Positions 44,763 to 54,464 of a DNA stretch of 64,000 nucleotides are shown in pieces. The DNA comes from an uncultured Chitinophagaceae bacterium (GTDB taxonomy: Bacteria; Bacteroidota; Bacteroidia; Chitinophagales; Chitinophagaceae). Each line of letters begins with the position of its first letter. Within the stretch, counting starts at the first letter, position 1. The translations under genes and the position numbers were made by a program. The stretch is from NCBI GenBank assembly GCA_937907395.1, contig CALCII010000011.1, positions 62,001 to 126,000 of the forward strand. Reading direction: 5' to 3'. The notes below the pieces were generated by a model, which was not told where the DNA came from, made no database searches, and worked only from the letters and a program-made list of their open reading frames with translations.

Positions 44763-45197
44763 ATGAGACTGAAAATTGATAACGAATTACTGGTAGAAGA
44801 ATTTTTTGAAGATACTCACCTGCTGGGGATCATGGCACCCATGGAAAGCCATCAGTTTGTATGGCAGGTGAACCAAGGGCTTCGTTTTGATTTTCGGATC
44901 AATAATGATATCGAAATACAGTTAAAGAAAAAGAACAGGAATTATTTCTTTGCTGTGTTTCAGTACAGCGAACCACATCGCACACTTTACCATTATCTCT
45001 ATAAAAATCATTTTGATGGAGAATACCTGTTACCGGAATTTAAACACCTGGATTTTCTCTGGCTTACCAAAGGAGATTTGCCCAATGAAGATGAGTTTAA
45101 AGAATTAGTAAGCGGATTACGGAAAATACAAGGGGTTCAATTGGTGACCGAGTTAACAAATGAAAAAATTAAGAACAAACAACATCTTATTTTATAA
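44763..45197 (+). CDS. IPExxxVDY family protein
   Basis: A 144-residue cytoplasmic protein. The sequence [20 protein letters not shown] corresponds to the signature from which the Bacteroidota IPExxxVDY family is named, though Ile is Leu and the final pair is Asp-Phe here. It begins with [20 protein letters not shown] and has the aromatic core [19 protein letters not shown]. The function is unknown. It follows the M28 gene by 14 bases and its TAA overlaps the ATG of the next gene, so it is translationally coupled to the pterin dehydratase. Confidence 0.75.
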   Translation: MRLKIDNELLVEEFFEDTHLLGIMAPMESHQFVWQVNQGLRFDFRINNDIEIQLKKKNRNYFFAVFQYSEPHRTLYHYLYKNHFDGEYLLPEFKHLDFLWLTKGDLPNEDEFKELVSGLRKIQGVQLVTELTNEKIKNKQHLIL

Positions 45198-45439
45198 TGT
45201 GGGAAGAAAGAAACAATCAATTGTATAAACAGTTTTTGTTTACAGATTTTTCTGAAGCATTTGCTTTTATGACACGTGTGGCGATAGAAGCAGAGAAGAT
45301 GAACCATCATCCCCAATGGTCCAACGTGTGGAACAAGGTGGAAATCTGGCTCAGCACCCATGATGCAGGAAATACAATTACTGAAAAAGATAAAAAGCTT
45401 GCCGAACGAATCGACAAGCTTGTAAAATCATCTTTTTGA
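45197..45439 (+). CDS. 4a-hydroxytetrahydrobiopterin dehydratase
   Basis: An 80-residue protein of the PCD/DCoH family: [40 protein letters not shown] and [20 protein letters not shown]. The His pair in NHHPQW and the following His in STHDAG are the active-site residues. It recycles the 4a-carbinolamine pterin made by aromatic amino-acid hydroxylases. In genomes lacking such hydroxylases it may serve in molybdopterin or transcription roles. No hydroxylase is in this window. The start overlaps the preceding stop (TAATG). Confidence 0.92.
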   Translation: MWEERNNQLYKQFLFTDFSEAFAFMTRVAIEAEKMNHHPQWSNVWNKVEIWLSTHDAGNTITEKDKKLAERIDKLVKSSF

Positions 45440-45475
45440 TGATTTGGTTTGTTACTATGACAAGCAAGCTTTATT

Positions 45476-45805
45476 CTATTTGATAAACTGAAACCATTGC
45501 TGAAATAAGGTTCCTAATAATGGAACAGGTTTTTCTTCGCCGTTAACAGCCCCCAGCAAACCAATCAGCCAAAGTACAAATAAACCCACCTGCAATACCC
45601 AACGTAAACTCCATAATCCGGGAACAAAAATAAACGTGGAGTATAAAATCCAGATGGCGGCATACAGTACAATTAACCCAAACATTTGCCGCAAGTGAAA
45701 AACAACCAATGAACTTTTTTCTTTCATATTGCTGTGTTGCACAAAGGCAACGATCCAGCCAATTAATGTAAGATAACTTACCCAGGCAGTTGTTTTAACG
45801 TCCAT
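45476..45805 (-). CDS. Small polytopic membrane protein (DUF4870-like)
   Basis: A 109-residue protein with three or four hydrophobic helices (VSYLTLIGWIVAFVQHSNMK, IVLYAAIWILYSTFIFVPGL, and LQVGLFVLWLIGLLGAVNGE). The pattern SYLTLIGWIVAF and the FHLRQMFGL segment resemble DUF4870/Tic20-like proteins. The function is unknown. It is transcribed toward the pterin dehydratase gene and separated from selD by 55 bases. Confidence 0.7.
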   Translation of the reverse strand: MDVKTTAWVSYLTLIGWIVAFVQHSNMKEKSSLVVFHLRQMFGLIVLYAAIWILYSTFIFVPGLWSLRWVLQVGLFVLWLIGLLGAVNGEEKPVPLLGTLFQQWFQFIK

Positions 45806-45860
45806 AACGTGGCATTAGAGCTTACACTAATTTAAAAATTTGATTTGGTAAAAGCAAGAA

Positions 45861-46919
45861 TCAGGGCAAAACAAGCACACACTTTTCACGAGGTGCCACG
45901 AGTTCGCCAATAGGCGTTGTAAAGTCTTCCAACCCGTGTTGACTGAATAATTCCTGAACCACTTCCAGTTGATCCGGACGAACCGCAACCAACAATCCGC
46001 CATTTGTTTGAGGATCGGGCAACAGGCTGAAAGCTTCGGATACATTTACTCCTGTTTCAAATGCTGTTTTATTACTGTAGCTGTTCCAGTTACGGAAGGT
46101 TGAATCCGGTACCACCCGCTGGGCAATATAATCACGGGCAGCTTCAATCACGGGAAGTTTACTGTAATGGATATTGGCACCAAGCCCGCTTCCTTCGGCC
46201 ATTTCAACAAGGTGCCCCAGTATACCAAAGCCTGTAACATCAGTCATTGCTGTAACGCCTTCCACTTCTGCTAATGCAGCGCCTACTTTATTCAGTTTCA
46301 CCATTTGTGATGGAGCAAGATCCTTGTGTTCTTCTTGCAATACTTTTCTTTTCTGAGCTGTAGAGAGCACCCCCACTCCAATTTTTTTTGTAAGCAGAAG
46401 TAAGTCTCCCTCTTTTGCCGTGTTATTGCGCTTGAGTTGATGAATGGGCACCATGCCGCTTACGGCGAGTCCAAAGATGGGTTCCGGGGAATCAATGCTA
46501 TGTCCGCCCGCCAATGGAATGCCGGCTTCTTTACAAATACTTCGGGCGCCTTCCAGCACTTTCTGAGCCAGTTCGGCCGGAAGTTTATTAACGGGCCATC
46601 CCAGTATAGCAATAGCCAGTAATGGTTTGCCCCCCATGGCATACACATCACTGATAGCATTAGCCGAAGCAATGCGCCCATAGTCGAACGCATCATCCAC
46701 GATAGGCATAAAAAAATCAGTAGTGGAAATAAATGCCGACCCGTTTCCCAGATCATAGGCCGCAGCATCATCATTGCTGCTATTACCAACCAGTAATTGA
46801 GAATAAGTTTCAGGAGTTGTGCCGGTATGCAGGATTTGTTCTAATACGGATGGCGCAATTTTGCAGCCACAACCAGCCCCGTGTGAATATTCGGTGAGGC
46901 GAAATGTTTCTGTGCTCAT
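45861..46919 (-). CDS. selD: Selenide, water dikinase
   Basis: About 352 residues from ATG 46919, matching the promoter at 46924; a frame to 46940 is open. The active-site loop is GAGCGCKIAP with Cys at the position that is Cys or Sec in other SelD. Further motifs are NDDAAAYDLGNGSAFISTTD, IASANAISDVYAMGGKPLLA, GGHSIDSPEPIFGLAVSG and TDVTGFGILGHLVEMAEG. It makes selenophosphate from selenide and ATP. Together with mnmH nearby, and with no selA, selB or tRNA-Sec in view, its main use is probably tRNA 2-selenouridine. Confidence 0.95.
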   Translation of the reverse strand: MSTETFRLTEYSHGAGCGCKIAPSVLEQILHTGTTPETYSQLLVGNSSNDDAAAYDLGNGSAFISTTDFFMPIVDDAFDYGRIASANAISDVYAMGGKPLLAIAILGWPVNKLPAELAQKVLEGARSICKEAGIPLAGGHSIDSPEPIFGLAVSGMVPIHQLKRNNTAKEGDLLLLTKKIGVGVLSTAQKRKVLQEEHKDLAPSQMVKLNKVGAALAEVEGVTAMTDVTGFGILGHLVEMAEGSGLGANIHYSKLPVIEAARDYIAQRVVPDSTFRNWNSYSNKTAFETGVNVSEAFSLLPDPQTNGGLLVAVRPDQLEVVQELFSQHGLEDFTTPIGELVAPREKCVLVLP

Positions 46920-46923
46920 ACAG

Positions 46924-46931
46924 CAAAGGTA
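46924..46931 (-). promoter_or_regulatory. Promoter of selD
   Basis: Minus-strand TACCTTTG followed by CT matches TAnnTTTG and ends four bases before ATG 46919, another near-leaderless arrangement. Confidence 0.45.
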
Positions 46932-46971
46932 GGAACACAATTTTCCGGAGATTCATTTCTAACAGGAATTC

Positions 46972-48597
46972 TTACTCAGATCGCTTCAGCAGGATGACTG
47001 CGCTTTTTTCAAGCGTGGCACTGAAAAATACCTGGTAACGTTTTTCACCACTGTAGATAACAAGTAGTCCTGTATTGGGAGGAATGGAACCCAATGTTTC
47101 TGCATAGAGAGAAAGCTGAATGGTTTGTCCCGGTTGCAGATAGATTGTTTTCTTATAAGCAGTTGAATTCAACGTAACTTTTGAAATGATTTCTTCATTG
47201 TTGAGAAATACACTTACCACGTCTCCATCAATTTCACCATTATCATATAGCGACAAGGTTACACTGTCTTCGTAAATGGTGAGCGTTTCAATTAATTCTG
47301 ATTGTCTTTTTACAAGAACCGGATTATTAATTGACGGAGGACCACTCACAAAGTTTGTATTTACTTTTAAGCTATCGGGATGTGTAACGACTCCGGTTTT
47401 AGAAATTTCTGCCTGTGGTTTTTCAGGTACAGGAATAATAGCCGGTTCTTCCTTCTTTACCGGCGGTTGGTTCTGAGCAACCGGTTGATTGGTTTGTTCC
47501 TTTGGCTTGGTTTCAGGAGCAGGTGGTTGCTTATCTGTTTTTGGCAGCGGTTTATCATTCTTTACCACCTGTTGTTCTTCCTTCTTCACCGGTGGTTGAT
47601 TCTGAGCTACAGGCTGATTCGTTTGCTCCTTTGGTTTGGTTTCAGGAGCAGATGGTTGCTTATCTTGTTTAGGCAATGGTTTATCATTCTTTACCACTTG
47701 TTGTTCTTCCTTCTTTACTGGTGGTTGGTTCTGAGCAACCGGTTGATTGGTCTGTTCCTTTGGTTTGGTTTCAGGAGCAGGTGGTTGCTTATCTTGTTTA
47801 GGCAGTGGTTTATCATTCTTTACCACCTGTTGTTCTTCCTTCTTCACCGGTGGTTGATTCTGAGCTACAGGTTGATTGGTTTGTTCCTTTGGTTTGAATT
47901 CAGTACCAGTTGGCTGACCCGAAGGCTTTGTTTCCTGCTTTTCATTTTTTACAACTGCTTCTTCTTTCTTCACAATTTCTGTCTTCGGTTTTACATCAGT
48001 GGCCGGCTGATCTTTTGGTTTGCTTTCGGCAACTACCGGTTTCGGCAATGGTTTTGTTTCTGCAGGAGCAGGAGGAGTTGGTTCTTCAAATGCCATTGAC
48101 TCATCCAGTTTTTTATCTGCCAGTCGTTTGTAGAGTTGAGTGGTTTTATAATTTCGTTCACGCAACACCGTTACTTTACCGGTAAGGGGCAAATAACCTC
48201 TCCACCTGGCCGTACTCCATTCACCCGGCAATACAGCAGCCGTATCTTTTATGTCTTTTAACTTGAAGAAGAATACAGTTTTAATTCCCCTTGTATTATT
48301 TTCAAAGTTGTTGGAAACAGAACCCTCATCTTCCACAATGAGTACATCATTTGAAATACGGGCACTCACTTTTACGAGGTTATAATAAAGCGTATCCTCC
48401 ACTGTAAATAACCGGTAACAATAGCCATACAGTTTTCCTTTCTTTTCTTTCAGTGTGAGCTCGAAATTGATCGTGTTTTTCGGACTGTCAACCTGCATAT
48501 ACCCGGTATATACGCCTGTAACCACCTGTGCTTTGGAAACAAAAGTGAACATCAGTAACACAGAAAGGAATAAAGTAAATCGTTTTTGAAGCGTCAT
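46972..48597 (-). CDS. Secreted protein with a 43-residue tandem repeat
   Basis: A 541-residue protein with signal peptide (MTLQKRFTLFLSVLLMFTFV, cleavage after SKAQ). The N-terminal part (25-150) is a beta-rich domain. The centre is low-complexity Lys/Pro/Gln with a 43-residue unit repeated three times plus a partial one. The C-terminal 110 residues are beta-rich again and contain LIETLTIYEDSVTLSLYDNG. It may be an anchor or spacer protein of the envelope. Its ATG overlaps the TGA of mnmH (ATGA), so the two genes are coupled although the functions look unrelated. Confidence 0.8.
   Translation of the reverse strand: MTLQKRFTLFLSVLLMFTFVSKAQVVTGVYTGYMQVDSPKNTINFELTLKEKKGKLYGYCYRLFTVEDTLYYNLVKVSARISNDVLIVEDEGSVSNNFENNTRGIKTVFFFKLKDIKDTAAVLPGEWSTARWRGYLPLTGKVTVLRERNYKTTQLYKRLADKKLDESMAFEEPTPPAPAETKPLPKPVVAESKPKDQPATDVKPKTEIVKKEEAVVKNEKQETKPSGQPTGTEFKPKEQTNQPVAQNQPPVKKEEQQVVKNDKPLPKQDKQPPAPETKPKEQTNQPVAQNQPPVKKEEQQVVKNDKPLPKQDKQPSAPETKPKEQTNQPVAQNQPPVKKEEQQVVKNDKPLPKTDKQPPAPETKPKEQTNQPVAQNQPPVKKEEPAIIPVPEKPQAEISKTGVVTHPDSLKVNTNFVSGPPSINNPVLVKRQSELIETLTIYEDSVTLSLYDNGEIDGDVVSVFLNNEEIISKVTLNSTAYKKTIYLQPGQTIQLSLYAETLGSIPPNTGLLVIYSGEKRYQVFFSATLEKSAVILLKRSE
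47446..47895 (-). repeat. In-frame 129-base tandem repeat
   Basis: Each unit encodes KEEQQVVKNDKPLPK then (Q/T)DKQP, (P/S)APETKP and KEQTNQPVAQNQPPVK. Three full copies and one partial copy are nearly identical, with mostly synonymous differences, so the array expanded recently or is being homogenised. Confidence 0.85.
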
Positions 48598-49643
48598 AAT
48601 TGAATGAGGTTATTGCTATTGGATTCATGAACGTTTGCACAGGGAATTTTATGCAAAAAGGATTCCAGATTTTCACGATTGTTCAATCCTTTCAGATACC
48701 ATTTGTCATAATAGGTAAGTAAGATACGAAAACAATCTGCAACCCTGTCTTCAACCAGGGCATTGATAGCTTCCTTTGTTTCCAATCCGCCGAGGCGTTT
48801 TTTAATACGGATTACTGCATTCACCAACCTTTCTTTTTCCAGCTTTCCGTATTCCTCAACGATGTGCACCAGCCGTTCTTCAAAGGGAATATCAAGAAAG
48901 AAAACCGGTTTATTGCGCATATTTTTCCAAAGCGGAATCGGAATGTTTACATCACCAATACGCTGGCTTTCATCTTCCAGCCAGATGGCCCCGGGGTTGG
49001 TTTGCATAGTATGATATAACTGCACCGCCAGTTTGTTTTCAAAAAACTCCTGGCTGGGCTGTGGAGGCATGCCAATATTTCCAAATGCAGATCCTTTGTG
49101 ATGGGCAAGCCCCTCGAGGTCAATTACAGATTGTCCACGTTTGGCCAGGGCGGACAGAACGATTGTTTTGCCACTGCCAGTAAAACCGCCCAATATCTGA
49201 AATGGGTATTCTTTATCAAATTGTTGCAGCACCCAGTTTCTGAAAACCTTATATCCACCAATGAGGGTATATACTTTAAAGCCATATAAATCCAATAACC
49301 AGGCAACGCCAGCACTTCTCATACCACCACGCCAGCAATGCACAAGAATGATTTTTGATCCGGGGTCAGCCTTTTTGTTTTGTTCCAGAATCGTTTCTGC
49401 TTCTTCCACCATCTTCCGCATTCTCACACCAAAATAATCGAGCCCTATTTTGATTGCATCTTCCCTGCTTTTTTGTTTATAGGTGGTTCCAACCACTTTT
49501 CGTTCCTCATCGCTGAACAAAGGAAAACTGATGGCTCCGGGTATATGAGCATGTTTGTATTCACCGGGACTTCTCACGTCAAGCACAGGATTTGATTGTG
49601 CCAGATGGAGAAACTCTTCGATATGTATTTTCTGAATGGGCAT
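48594..49643 (-). CDS. mnmH: tRNA 2-selenouridine synthase
   Basis: About 349 residues from ATG 49643 (four residues of upstream frame discarded). The N-terminal rhodanese domain has LDVRSPGEYKHAHIPGAISF and the active Cys in LVHCWRGGMRSAGVAWLLDL. The P-loop part has FTGSGKTIVLSAL near residue 155 followed by IDLEGLAHHKGSAFG. This is SelU/YbbB, which geranylates and then selenates 2-thiouridine at the tRNA wobble position using selenophosphate. selD is two genes downstream on the same strand. A promoter-like TACATTTG lies upstream near 49652. Confidence 0.95.
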   Translation of the reverse strand: MPIQKIHIEEFLHLAQSNPVLDVRSPGEYKHAHIPGAISFPLFSDEERKVVGTTYKQKSREDAIKIGLDYFGVRMRKMVEEAETILEQNKKADPGSKIILVHCWRGGMRSAGVAWLLDLYGFKVYTLIGGYKVFRNWVLQQFDKEYPFQILGGFTGSGKTIVLSALAKRGQSVIDLEGLAHHKGSAFGNIGMPPQPSQEFFENKLAVQLYHTMQTNPGAIWLEDESQRIGDVNIPIPLWKNMRNKPVFFLDIPFEERLVHIVEEYGKLEKERLVNAVIRIKKRLGGLETKEAINALVEDRVADCFRILLTYYDKWYLKGLNNRENLESFLHKIPCANVHESNSNNLIQL

Positions 49644-49663
49644 TTGCAAGCACAAATGTATTT

Positions 49664-49691
49664 AAAGAAAAAGTCCCGCTTTTCGCAGGAC
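49664..49691 (-). terminator. Terminator of the small lipoprotein gene
   Basis: On the minus strand GTCCTGC and GCGGGAC pair (one G-U) around GAAAA and are followed by TTTTTCTTT. Confidence 0.7.
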
Positions 49692-49697
49692 CTTATT

Positions 49698-50018
49698 TTA
49701 TTGTTCGTTTAAATGCAGCGTGATTTTTTTTCCTTTTTTATTTACCTCTACAGTTCCACCTCCTTTCTTGAGTTCCACTTTCTGGTCTTTACTTTCAATG
49801 CGGATCTCTTCATCATCATTTACTTTTATGTCCAGCGAATCTTTCTTTCCATCAGTTCCGGAAACAGTTATTCCATTGTTGTTGATTTTAATATCAGCAG
49901 AATCTGTTTTGATTTCAATCCCTACTTTGTTTTCTGATTTTTCATTATCAGATTGCTGTGTTGTGTCTTCACAACTGAACAATACGAATGCGGAAAAAAG
50001 AAGAAAAAGTTGTTTCAT
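49698..50018 (-). CDS. Small acidic lipoprotein
   Basis: A 106-residue lipoprotein with lipobox Cys near residue 16 (FSAFVLFSCEDTTQ). The mature part is charged and strand-like, with regular alternation (VGIEIKTDSADIKINNNGIT, IKVNDDEEIRIESKDQKVEL, GGGTVEVNKKGKKITLHLNE), suggesting a small beta-solenoid-like or single-sheet fold. The function is unknown. It lies 12 bases downstream of rho and ends in a terminator, so it may share the rho transcript. Confidence 0.7.
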   Translation of the reverse strand: MKQLFLLFSAFVLFSCEDTTQQSDNEKSENKVGIEIKTDSADIKINNNGITVSGTDGKKDSLDIKVNDDEEIRIESKDQKVELKKGGGTVEVNKKGKKITLHLNEQ

Positions 50019-50030
50019 AAAAGTGATGTT

Positions 50031-51641
50031 TTATCCGTTCATACTAATCAGGAACTCACGGTTATCTTTTGTTCCCTTCATGTGTTGTAATAAAGTGGAC
50101 ATCGCTTCTTCTGTATTCATATCGGCCATGTGTTTGCGTAATACCCACATGCGTTGAGCGGTATCTTTATCCAGCAACAGATCGTCTCTTCTTGTACTGG
50201 AGGCAACAATATCAATAGCGGGGAAGATGCGCCTGTTTGCCAGTTTGCGATCCAGCGCCAGCTCCATGTTACCGGTACCTTTGAATTCTTCAAAGATTAC
50301 TTCGTCCATTTTGCTTCCTGTATCTACAAGGGCTGTAGCAAGAATGGTGAGCGATCCACCGTTTTCAATTTTACGGGCAGCGCCAAAGAATTGTTTAGGC
50401 TTTTGCATAGCGTTTGCTTCCACACCACCACTCAACACCTTACCGCTTGCAGGAGCTACTGTATTGTGTGCACGGGCCAAACGGGTGATTGAATCCAGCA
50501 GGATCACCACATCATGTCCGCACTCTACTAATCGTTTTGCTTTTTGTAAAATTACAGAGGAAACTTTTACGTGTTTTTCGGCTGGTTCATCAAACGTTGA
50601 AGCTACTACTTCTGCTTTTACACTACGTTCCATATCTGTTACCTCTTCAGGGCGTTCATCCACCAATAAAACAATGAGGTATACTTCCGGATGGTTTTCT
50701 GCAATGGCATTGGCCACTTCTTTCAACAGTACCGTTTTACCAACCTTCGGTTGTGCAACAATGAGACCACGTTGACCCTTACCAATTGGCGTAAAGAGAT
50801 CCATAATACGTGTGCTGTAATTGCTGGAGCTGGTACACAGGTTTAATTTTTCGTAAGGGAATAAGGGAGTAAGATAATCGAAGGGTACACGGTCACGTAT
50901 TTCTTCTGGACGTTTTCCATTGATCGTATCTACTTTCAGTAATGCAAAATATTTTTCACCTTCTTTGGGCGGACGAACAGCGCCATAAACAGTATCACCC
51001 GTTTTCAAACCAAATAATTTGATTTGTGAAGGAGACACATATACATCATCAGGCGAAGAAAGATAGTTGTAATCGCTTGACCGCAGGAAACCATAGCCAT
51101 CAGGCATCATTTCTAATACACCTTCTCCCAATATCACACCATCAAATTCGATATTGAATACCTGTTCTCTTTTACCCGGGTAAGGTGGTTTCTGGGGTTG
51201 GGGCGTTTGCTCTGTTTGTGCTTGTTGAGGTGCCGCAGGGGCTGCTTCTTCAGTAACAATAGGTTCAGCGACAAAGTCGTCTTCACCCGGGAGTTTTATA
51301 GCTCCGAACAAATCGGCTGTTTCCTGCTCAACCGGTGTTTTTGTTGGTTTTTTAGCTATAACAGGTTCGGCTTTTTTCTTTTTTGGTTTTTCTTCGGGAT
51401 CACCACTTTCAACAACCGCTTCCTCTGTACCGGAGCTGGTTGAAGTTTTAATAATTCTTTTTTTACGTGGTTTTTCTTCGGGACCACCTTTGTTTTCACT
51501 AGCCATAACTGCTTGTTTATCCAGGATTTTATAAATGAGTTGTTGTTTGTCCATTTTTTTGGCCCCAACAATCTTTAACTGCTCGGCAATATCCAGCAGT
51601 TCGGGAACGAGCATATCGTTCAGTTGTAAAATGTCGTACAT
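50031..51641 (-). CDS. rho: Transcription termination factor Rho
   Basis: A 536-residue protein. Residues 1-45 are the Rho N-terminal helical domain ([20 protein letters not shown]). An inserted Lys/Glu/Pro-rich segment (about 50-150) follows, common in Bacteroidota Rho. The RNA-binding OLD/CSD fold is near 160-235 ([20 protein letters not shown]). The ATPase has Walker [19 protein letters not shown], Walker B region [16 protein letters not shown] and the Q- and R-loop area ([20 protein letters not shown]). It terminates untranslated RNAs. A long leader from the promoter at 51824 leaves room for autoregulation. Confidence 0.96.
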   Translation of the reverse strand: MYDILQLNDMLVPELLDIAEQLKIVGAKKMDKQQLIYKILDKQAVMASENKGGPEEKPRKKRIIKTSTSSGTEEAVVESGDPEEKPKKKKAEPVIAKKPTKTPVEQETADLFGAIKLPGEDDFVAEPIVTEEAAPAAPQQAQTEQTPQPQKPPYPGKREQVFNIEFDGVILGEGVLEMMPDGYGFLRSSDYNYLSSPDDVYVSPSQIKLFGLKTGDTVYGAVRPPKEGEKYFALLKVDTINGKRPEEIRDRVPFDYLTPLFPYEKLNLCTSSSNYSTRIMDLFTPIGKGQRGLIVAQPKVGKTVLLKEVANAIAENHPEVYLIVLLVDERPEEVTDMERSVKAEVVASTFDEPAEKHVKVSSVILQKAKRLVECGHDVVILLDSITRLARAHNTVAPASGKVLSGGVEANAMQKPKQFFGAARKIENGGSLTILATALVDTGSKMDEVIFEEFKGTGNMELALDRKLANRRIFPAIDIVASSTRRDDLLLDKDTAQRMWVLRKHMADMNTEEAMSTLLQHMKGTKDNREFLISMNG

Positions 51642-51823
51642 AAAATTTGTTTCAAGAACACGAAATCAAAATATCAATTAAGAAATAAGACTAAGATCTG
51701 GTGATTGATTGTTTGAAATGAAATCAGGGAAATTGAAAACGGCTAAATCTGAGCGCTGTTAGAAGATTCGGATTTTACTTTGTGCCTGTTTTCGTTGCAA
51801 TATTACGCTAATAATGAGAAAAG

Positions 51824-51831
51824 CAAAAATA
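51824..51831 (-). promoter_or_regulatory. Promoter of rho
   Basis: Minus-strand TATTTTTG followed by CT fits TAnnTTTG. The leader to ATG 51641 is about 175 bases. Confidence 0.45.
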
Positions 51832-51915
51832 TTTTGACGAACGGAAAAGGGCCGAAAAACCCCTTATTGCTGGCATTATGCAATAGAAAACAGGTCATTA
51901 TGGCCTTCCAGTAAT

Positions 51916-51923
51916 TATCTTTG
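51916..51923 (+). promoter_or_regulatory. Promoter of asnS
   Basis: TATCTTTG followed by CA fits TAnnTTTG, 17 bases before ATG 51941. It is divergent from the rho promoter. Confidence 0.5.
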
Positions 51924-51940
51924 CAGCTCAATTTTAAGAT

Positions 51941-53377
51941 ATGTTCAACAAAAGGGTGAAGATTAAGGAGCTTCTGAACGGGGAGCCAAAAGAGCAGGAA
52001 GTAGTTGTTATGGGATGGGTTCGCACCTTCCGTAATAATCAGTTTGTGGCGTTGAATGATGGAAGTTGCAATAGCAATATCCAGGTTGTATTGGAGCTGG
52101 GCCGTTTTGAAGAGGATTTGCTGAAACGAATCACCACTTCTGCCTCCCTGAAAGTGACTGGAAATGTAATACCCTCGCTGGGAAAAGGACAGAAGCTTGA
52201 AATCAAAGCTACAGCTGTTGAAATACTGGGCGATAGTGACGCTGAAAAATATCCGTTACAACCCAAGAAACACAGTCTGGAATTTTTACGTGAAATTGCT
52301 CACCTCCGCTTTCGTACCAATACATTTGGTTCTGTATTTCGTATACGGCATTCGCTGGCGTTTGCCATTCATAAATTCTTCCACGAAAAAGGTTTTTTGT
52401 ATTTACATACACCGATAATTACTGCCAGCGACGCTGAAGGTGCGGGTGAAATGTTCCGGGTGACCACCCTCCCGTTTGATCAAACACCCCGTAACGAAGA
52501 TGGGACTGTAAATTTCAAAGAAGACTTTTTCGGGAAAAGCACCAATCTTACTGTAAGCGGACAGTTGGAAGGTGAGCTGGGCGCCACTGCATTTGGTGAA
52601 ATTTATACGTTTGGCCCCACTTTCCGTGCCGAAAACAGTAATACCGCCCGCCATCTTGCAGAGTTCTGGATGATTGAACCCGAAATGGCATTCTGTGACC
52701 TGGAAGACAATATGAATCTGGCAGAAGAGTTCATTAAATACATCATTCGGTTTGCCATGGAAAACAACAGGGAAGACCTGGAATTCCTGTCGCAACGCCT
52801 GGCAGATGAAGAAAAGCAATTGCCACAGGACAAACGAAGTGAAATGGGGTTAATTGAAAAGCTGGAGTTTGTGCTGAATAACAATTTTGAACGTATTACA
52901 TATACCGAGGCTATCGATATTCTGCTCCAATCTCCTGCTTACAAGAAGAAGAAGTTTCAATACGATGTAAAATGGGGAATTGATATGCAGAGTGAGCACG
53001 AACGCTATCTGGTGGAAAAGCATTTCAAAAAACCGGTCATTGTTACCAACTATCCAAAAGATATTAAAGCATTTTACATGCGCCTCAATGAAGATGGTAA
53101 AACGGTGGCTGCTATGGATATCCTGGCTCCGGGCATTGGAGAAATTGTGGGCGGATCTCAACGGGAAGAGCGCCTGGACAGGTTGGAGCAGCGGATGGCT
53201 GAAATGCATGTTCCTGCGACCGAAATGGACTGGTACCTCGATACCCGTAGGTTTGGCTCTGTGCCACATGCCGGCTTTGGGCTTGGTTTTGAGCGTATGG
53301 TTCAGTTTGTGACCGGTATGGGAAATATCAGGGATGTGATTGCCTTCCCCCGAACGCCTAAAAACTGCGAATTTTAA
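51941..53377 (+). CDS. asnS: Asparaginyl-tRNA synthetase
   Basis: A 478-residue class IIb synthetase. The OB-fold anticodon domain (1-110) includes [20 protein letters not shown]. Class II motif 2 is [20 protein letters not shown] and motif 3 is [20 protein letters not shown]. The sequence lacks the AspRS-specific insertion and matches bacterial AsnRS, for example in the final [13 protein letters not shown]. It charges tRNA-Asn directly. A strong terminator follows. Confidence 0.96.
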   Translation: MFNKRVKIKELLNGEPKEQEVVVMGWVRTFRNNQFVALNDGSCNSNIQVVLELGRFEEDLLKRITTSASLKVTGNVIPSLGKGQKLEIKATAVEILGDSDAEKYPLQPKKHSLEFLREIAHLRFRTNTFGSVFRIRHSLAFAIHKFFHEKGFLYLHTPIITASDAEGAGEMFRVTTLPFDQTPRNEDGTVNFKEDFFGKSTNLTVSGQLEGELGATAFGEIYTFGPTFRAENSNTARHLAEFWMIEPEMAFCDLEDNMNLAEEFIKYIIRFAMENNREDLEFLSQRLADEEKQLPQDKRSEMGLIEKLEFVLNNNFERITYTEAIDILLQSPAYKKKKFQYDVKWGIDMQSEHERYLVEKHFKKPVIVTNYPKDIKAFYMRLNEDGKTVAAMDILAPGIGEIVGGSQREERLDRLEQRMAEMHVPATEMDWYLDTRRFGSVPHAGFGLGFERMVQFVTGMGNIRDVIAFPRTPKNCEF

Positions 53378-53386
53378 ATACCAAAC

Positions 53387-53407
53387 ACGCCCTTCGGGGC
53401 GTTTTTG
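53387..53407 (+). terminator. Rho-independent terminator
   Basis: ACGCCC and GGGCGT pair around a TTCG tetraloop and run into T. It ends asnS. Confidence 0.85.
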
Positions 53408-53430
53408 TATCTTACAGTAAATCCCCAACT

Positions 53431-54111
53431 ATGCAGAAACCCATACTCTTTGTATGTGCCTTATTCCTGATGCTCGTTTCCTTTTCCTGTAAAAAGAAAA
53501 AGTTACCGGAATACGAGAACACAGGAAGCACCGGTAATTACCAGCCCACAACAGCCGGTAGTCAATGGTCGTACCAGGTTCGGGGAACTTCTAATTATGA
53601 CTATACTTTAACAGCAACTACCAGAGATACTATTATTGGCAGCACGACATTCCGGGTATTTGAAAACAATAACGATCCTTTTGAATATTATAGTAAAAAC
53701 GGAGGCGATTACATTCGCTTCGCCGCTTTACCTGAGTTTAACTATCAACCGGTACAGATGGTTTTTTTGAAAGACTATTTGCTGGTGGGACAAGAATGGC
53801 TGGAAACCGCTTCTGTAAAAGTAAAAGTAGGCGGCATCAATGTCCCCGTTACGGTCTATAATTATATTTCAATTGCTGAAAAGGGAATTGATTATACTGT
53901 AAACGGAGTAACATTTAAAAATGTGATCAAGGTAGTGGTAAGACCTCAGATAAAAACTTTACTGGGTATTGGTGTTGATAATACAAATGATATTTACTCT
54001 TATTATGCAGATGGTGTTGGAATGATTTATAATAAAACACTTTTGAAAATCCCCACCGGCGACCTGGACATGAATAAGGAAATCAAACTGGTTGCATATA
54101 CGATTAAGTAA
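53431..54111 (+). CDS. Lipoprotein, beta-rich
   Basis: A 226-residue lipoprotein with lipobox Cys at residue 20 (LVSFSCKKKKLPEY). The mature part is beta-rich with two domains: the first opens with TAGSQWSYQVRGTSNYDYTL, the second with VKVKVGGINVPVTVYNYISI. The ending YYADGVGMIYNKTLLKIPTG resembles extracellular proteins that report the state of a bound sugar or lipid, but I cannot name the family. It is monocistronic. Confidence 0.7.
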   Translation: MQKPILFVCALFLMLVSFSCKKKKLPEYENTGSTGNYQPTTAGSQWSYQVRGTSNYDYTLTATTRDTIIGSTTFRVFENNNDPFEYYSKNGGDYIRFAALPEFNYQPVQMVFLKDYLLVGQEWLETASVKVKVGGINVPVTVYNYISIAEKGIDYTVNGVTFKNVIKVVVRPQIKTLLGIGVDNTNDIYSYYADGVGMIYNKTLLKIPTGDLDMNKEIKLVAYTIK

Positions 54112-54125
54112 TTCAGTACACTAAC

Positions 54126-54464
54126 TTAATTCTTTTTTTCACTCAGGTTTTCTGCATTTTTCAATGCATCTTTTCTTAGTAATTCTGTAGTGGTTTGTTC
54201 AAGCTGCCGGATTTTCGTGTATAGTTTTAGTATTACAAACCAGAAGGCAACAATGCAGGTGTAAAACACAAGGTCGGCCCCTCTGCCCACACCCAAACGG
54301 TTGGCGATAATAACCGTCCACTCAGGGAACAAAACAAACAATAACGCAATTCCAACCAAACCAAATAACAGCAGCACATCTAGAATACGATTTCTTAACC
54401 GCACAAAATAGTAGATGGCTACAAATGCAAAAGAAGTGATGAGTAATAGTTGAATTCCTGTCAT
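54126..54464 (-). CDS. DUF2304 membrane protein
   Basis: A 112-residue protein with three membrane helices (LLLITSFAFVAIYYFVRLRN, ILDVLLLFGLVGIALLFVLF, and ADLVFYTCIVAFWFVILKLY) and a C-terminal coiled helix (TKIRQLEQTTTELLRKDALK). This matches DUF2304, which is regularly paired with GT2 glycosyltransferases and thought to act with them in lipid-linked sugar transfer. Its start overlaps the GT2 stop (ATGA). Confidence 0.85.
   Translation of the reverse strand: MTGIQLLLITSFAFVAIYYFVRLRNRILDVLLLFGLVGIALLFVLFPEWTVIIANRLGVGRGADLVFYTCIVAFWFVILKLYTKIRQLEQTTTELLRKDALKNAENLSEKKN

Noticed and set aside
45861..46919. Selenocysteine in SelD
   Set aside because: The active-site codon encodes Cys and there is no in-frame TGA.
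47380..48099. Long open frame (239 codons) antisense to the tandem-repeat protein
   Set aside because: It is the mirror of Lys/Pro/Gln-rich repeat codons, gives low-complexity Phe/Leu/Trp text, and has no start context or family features.
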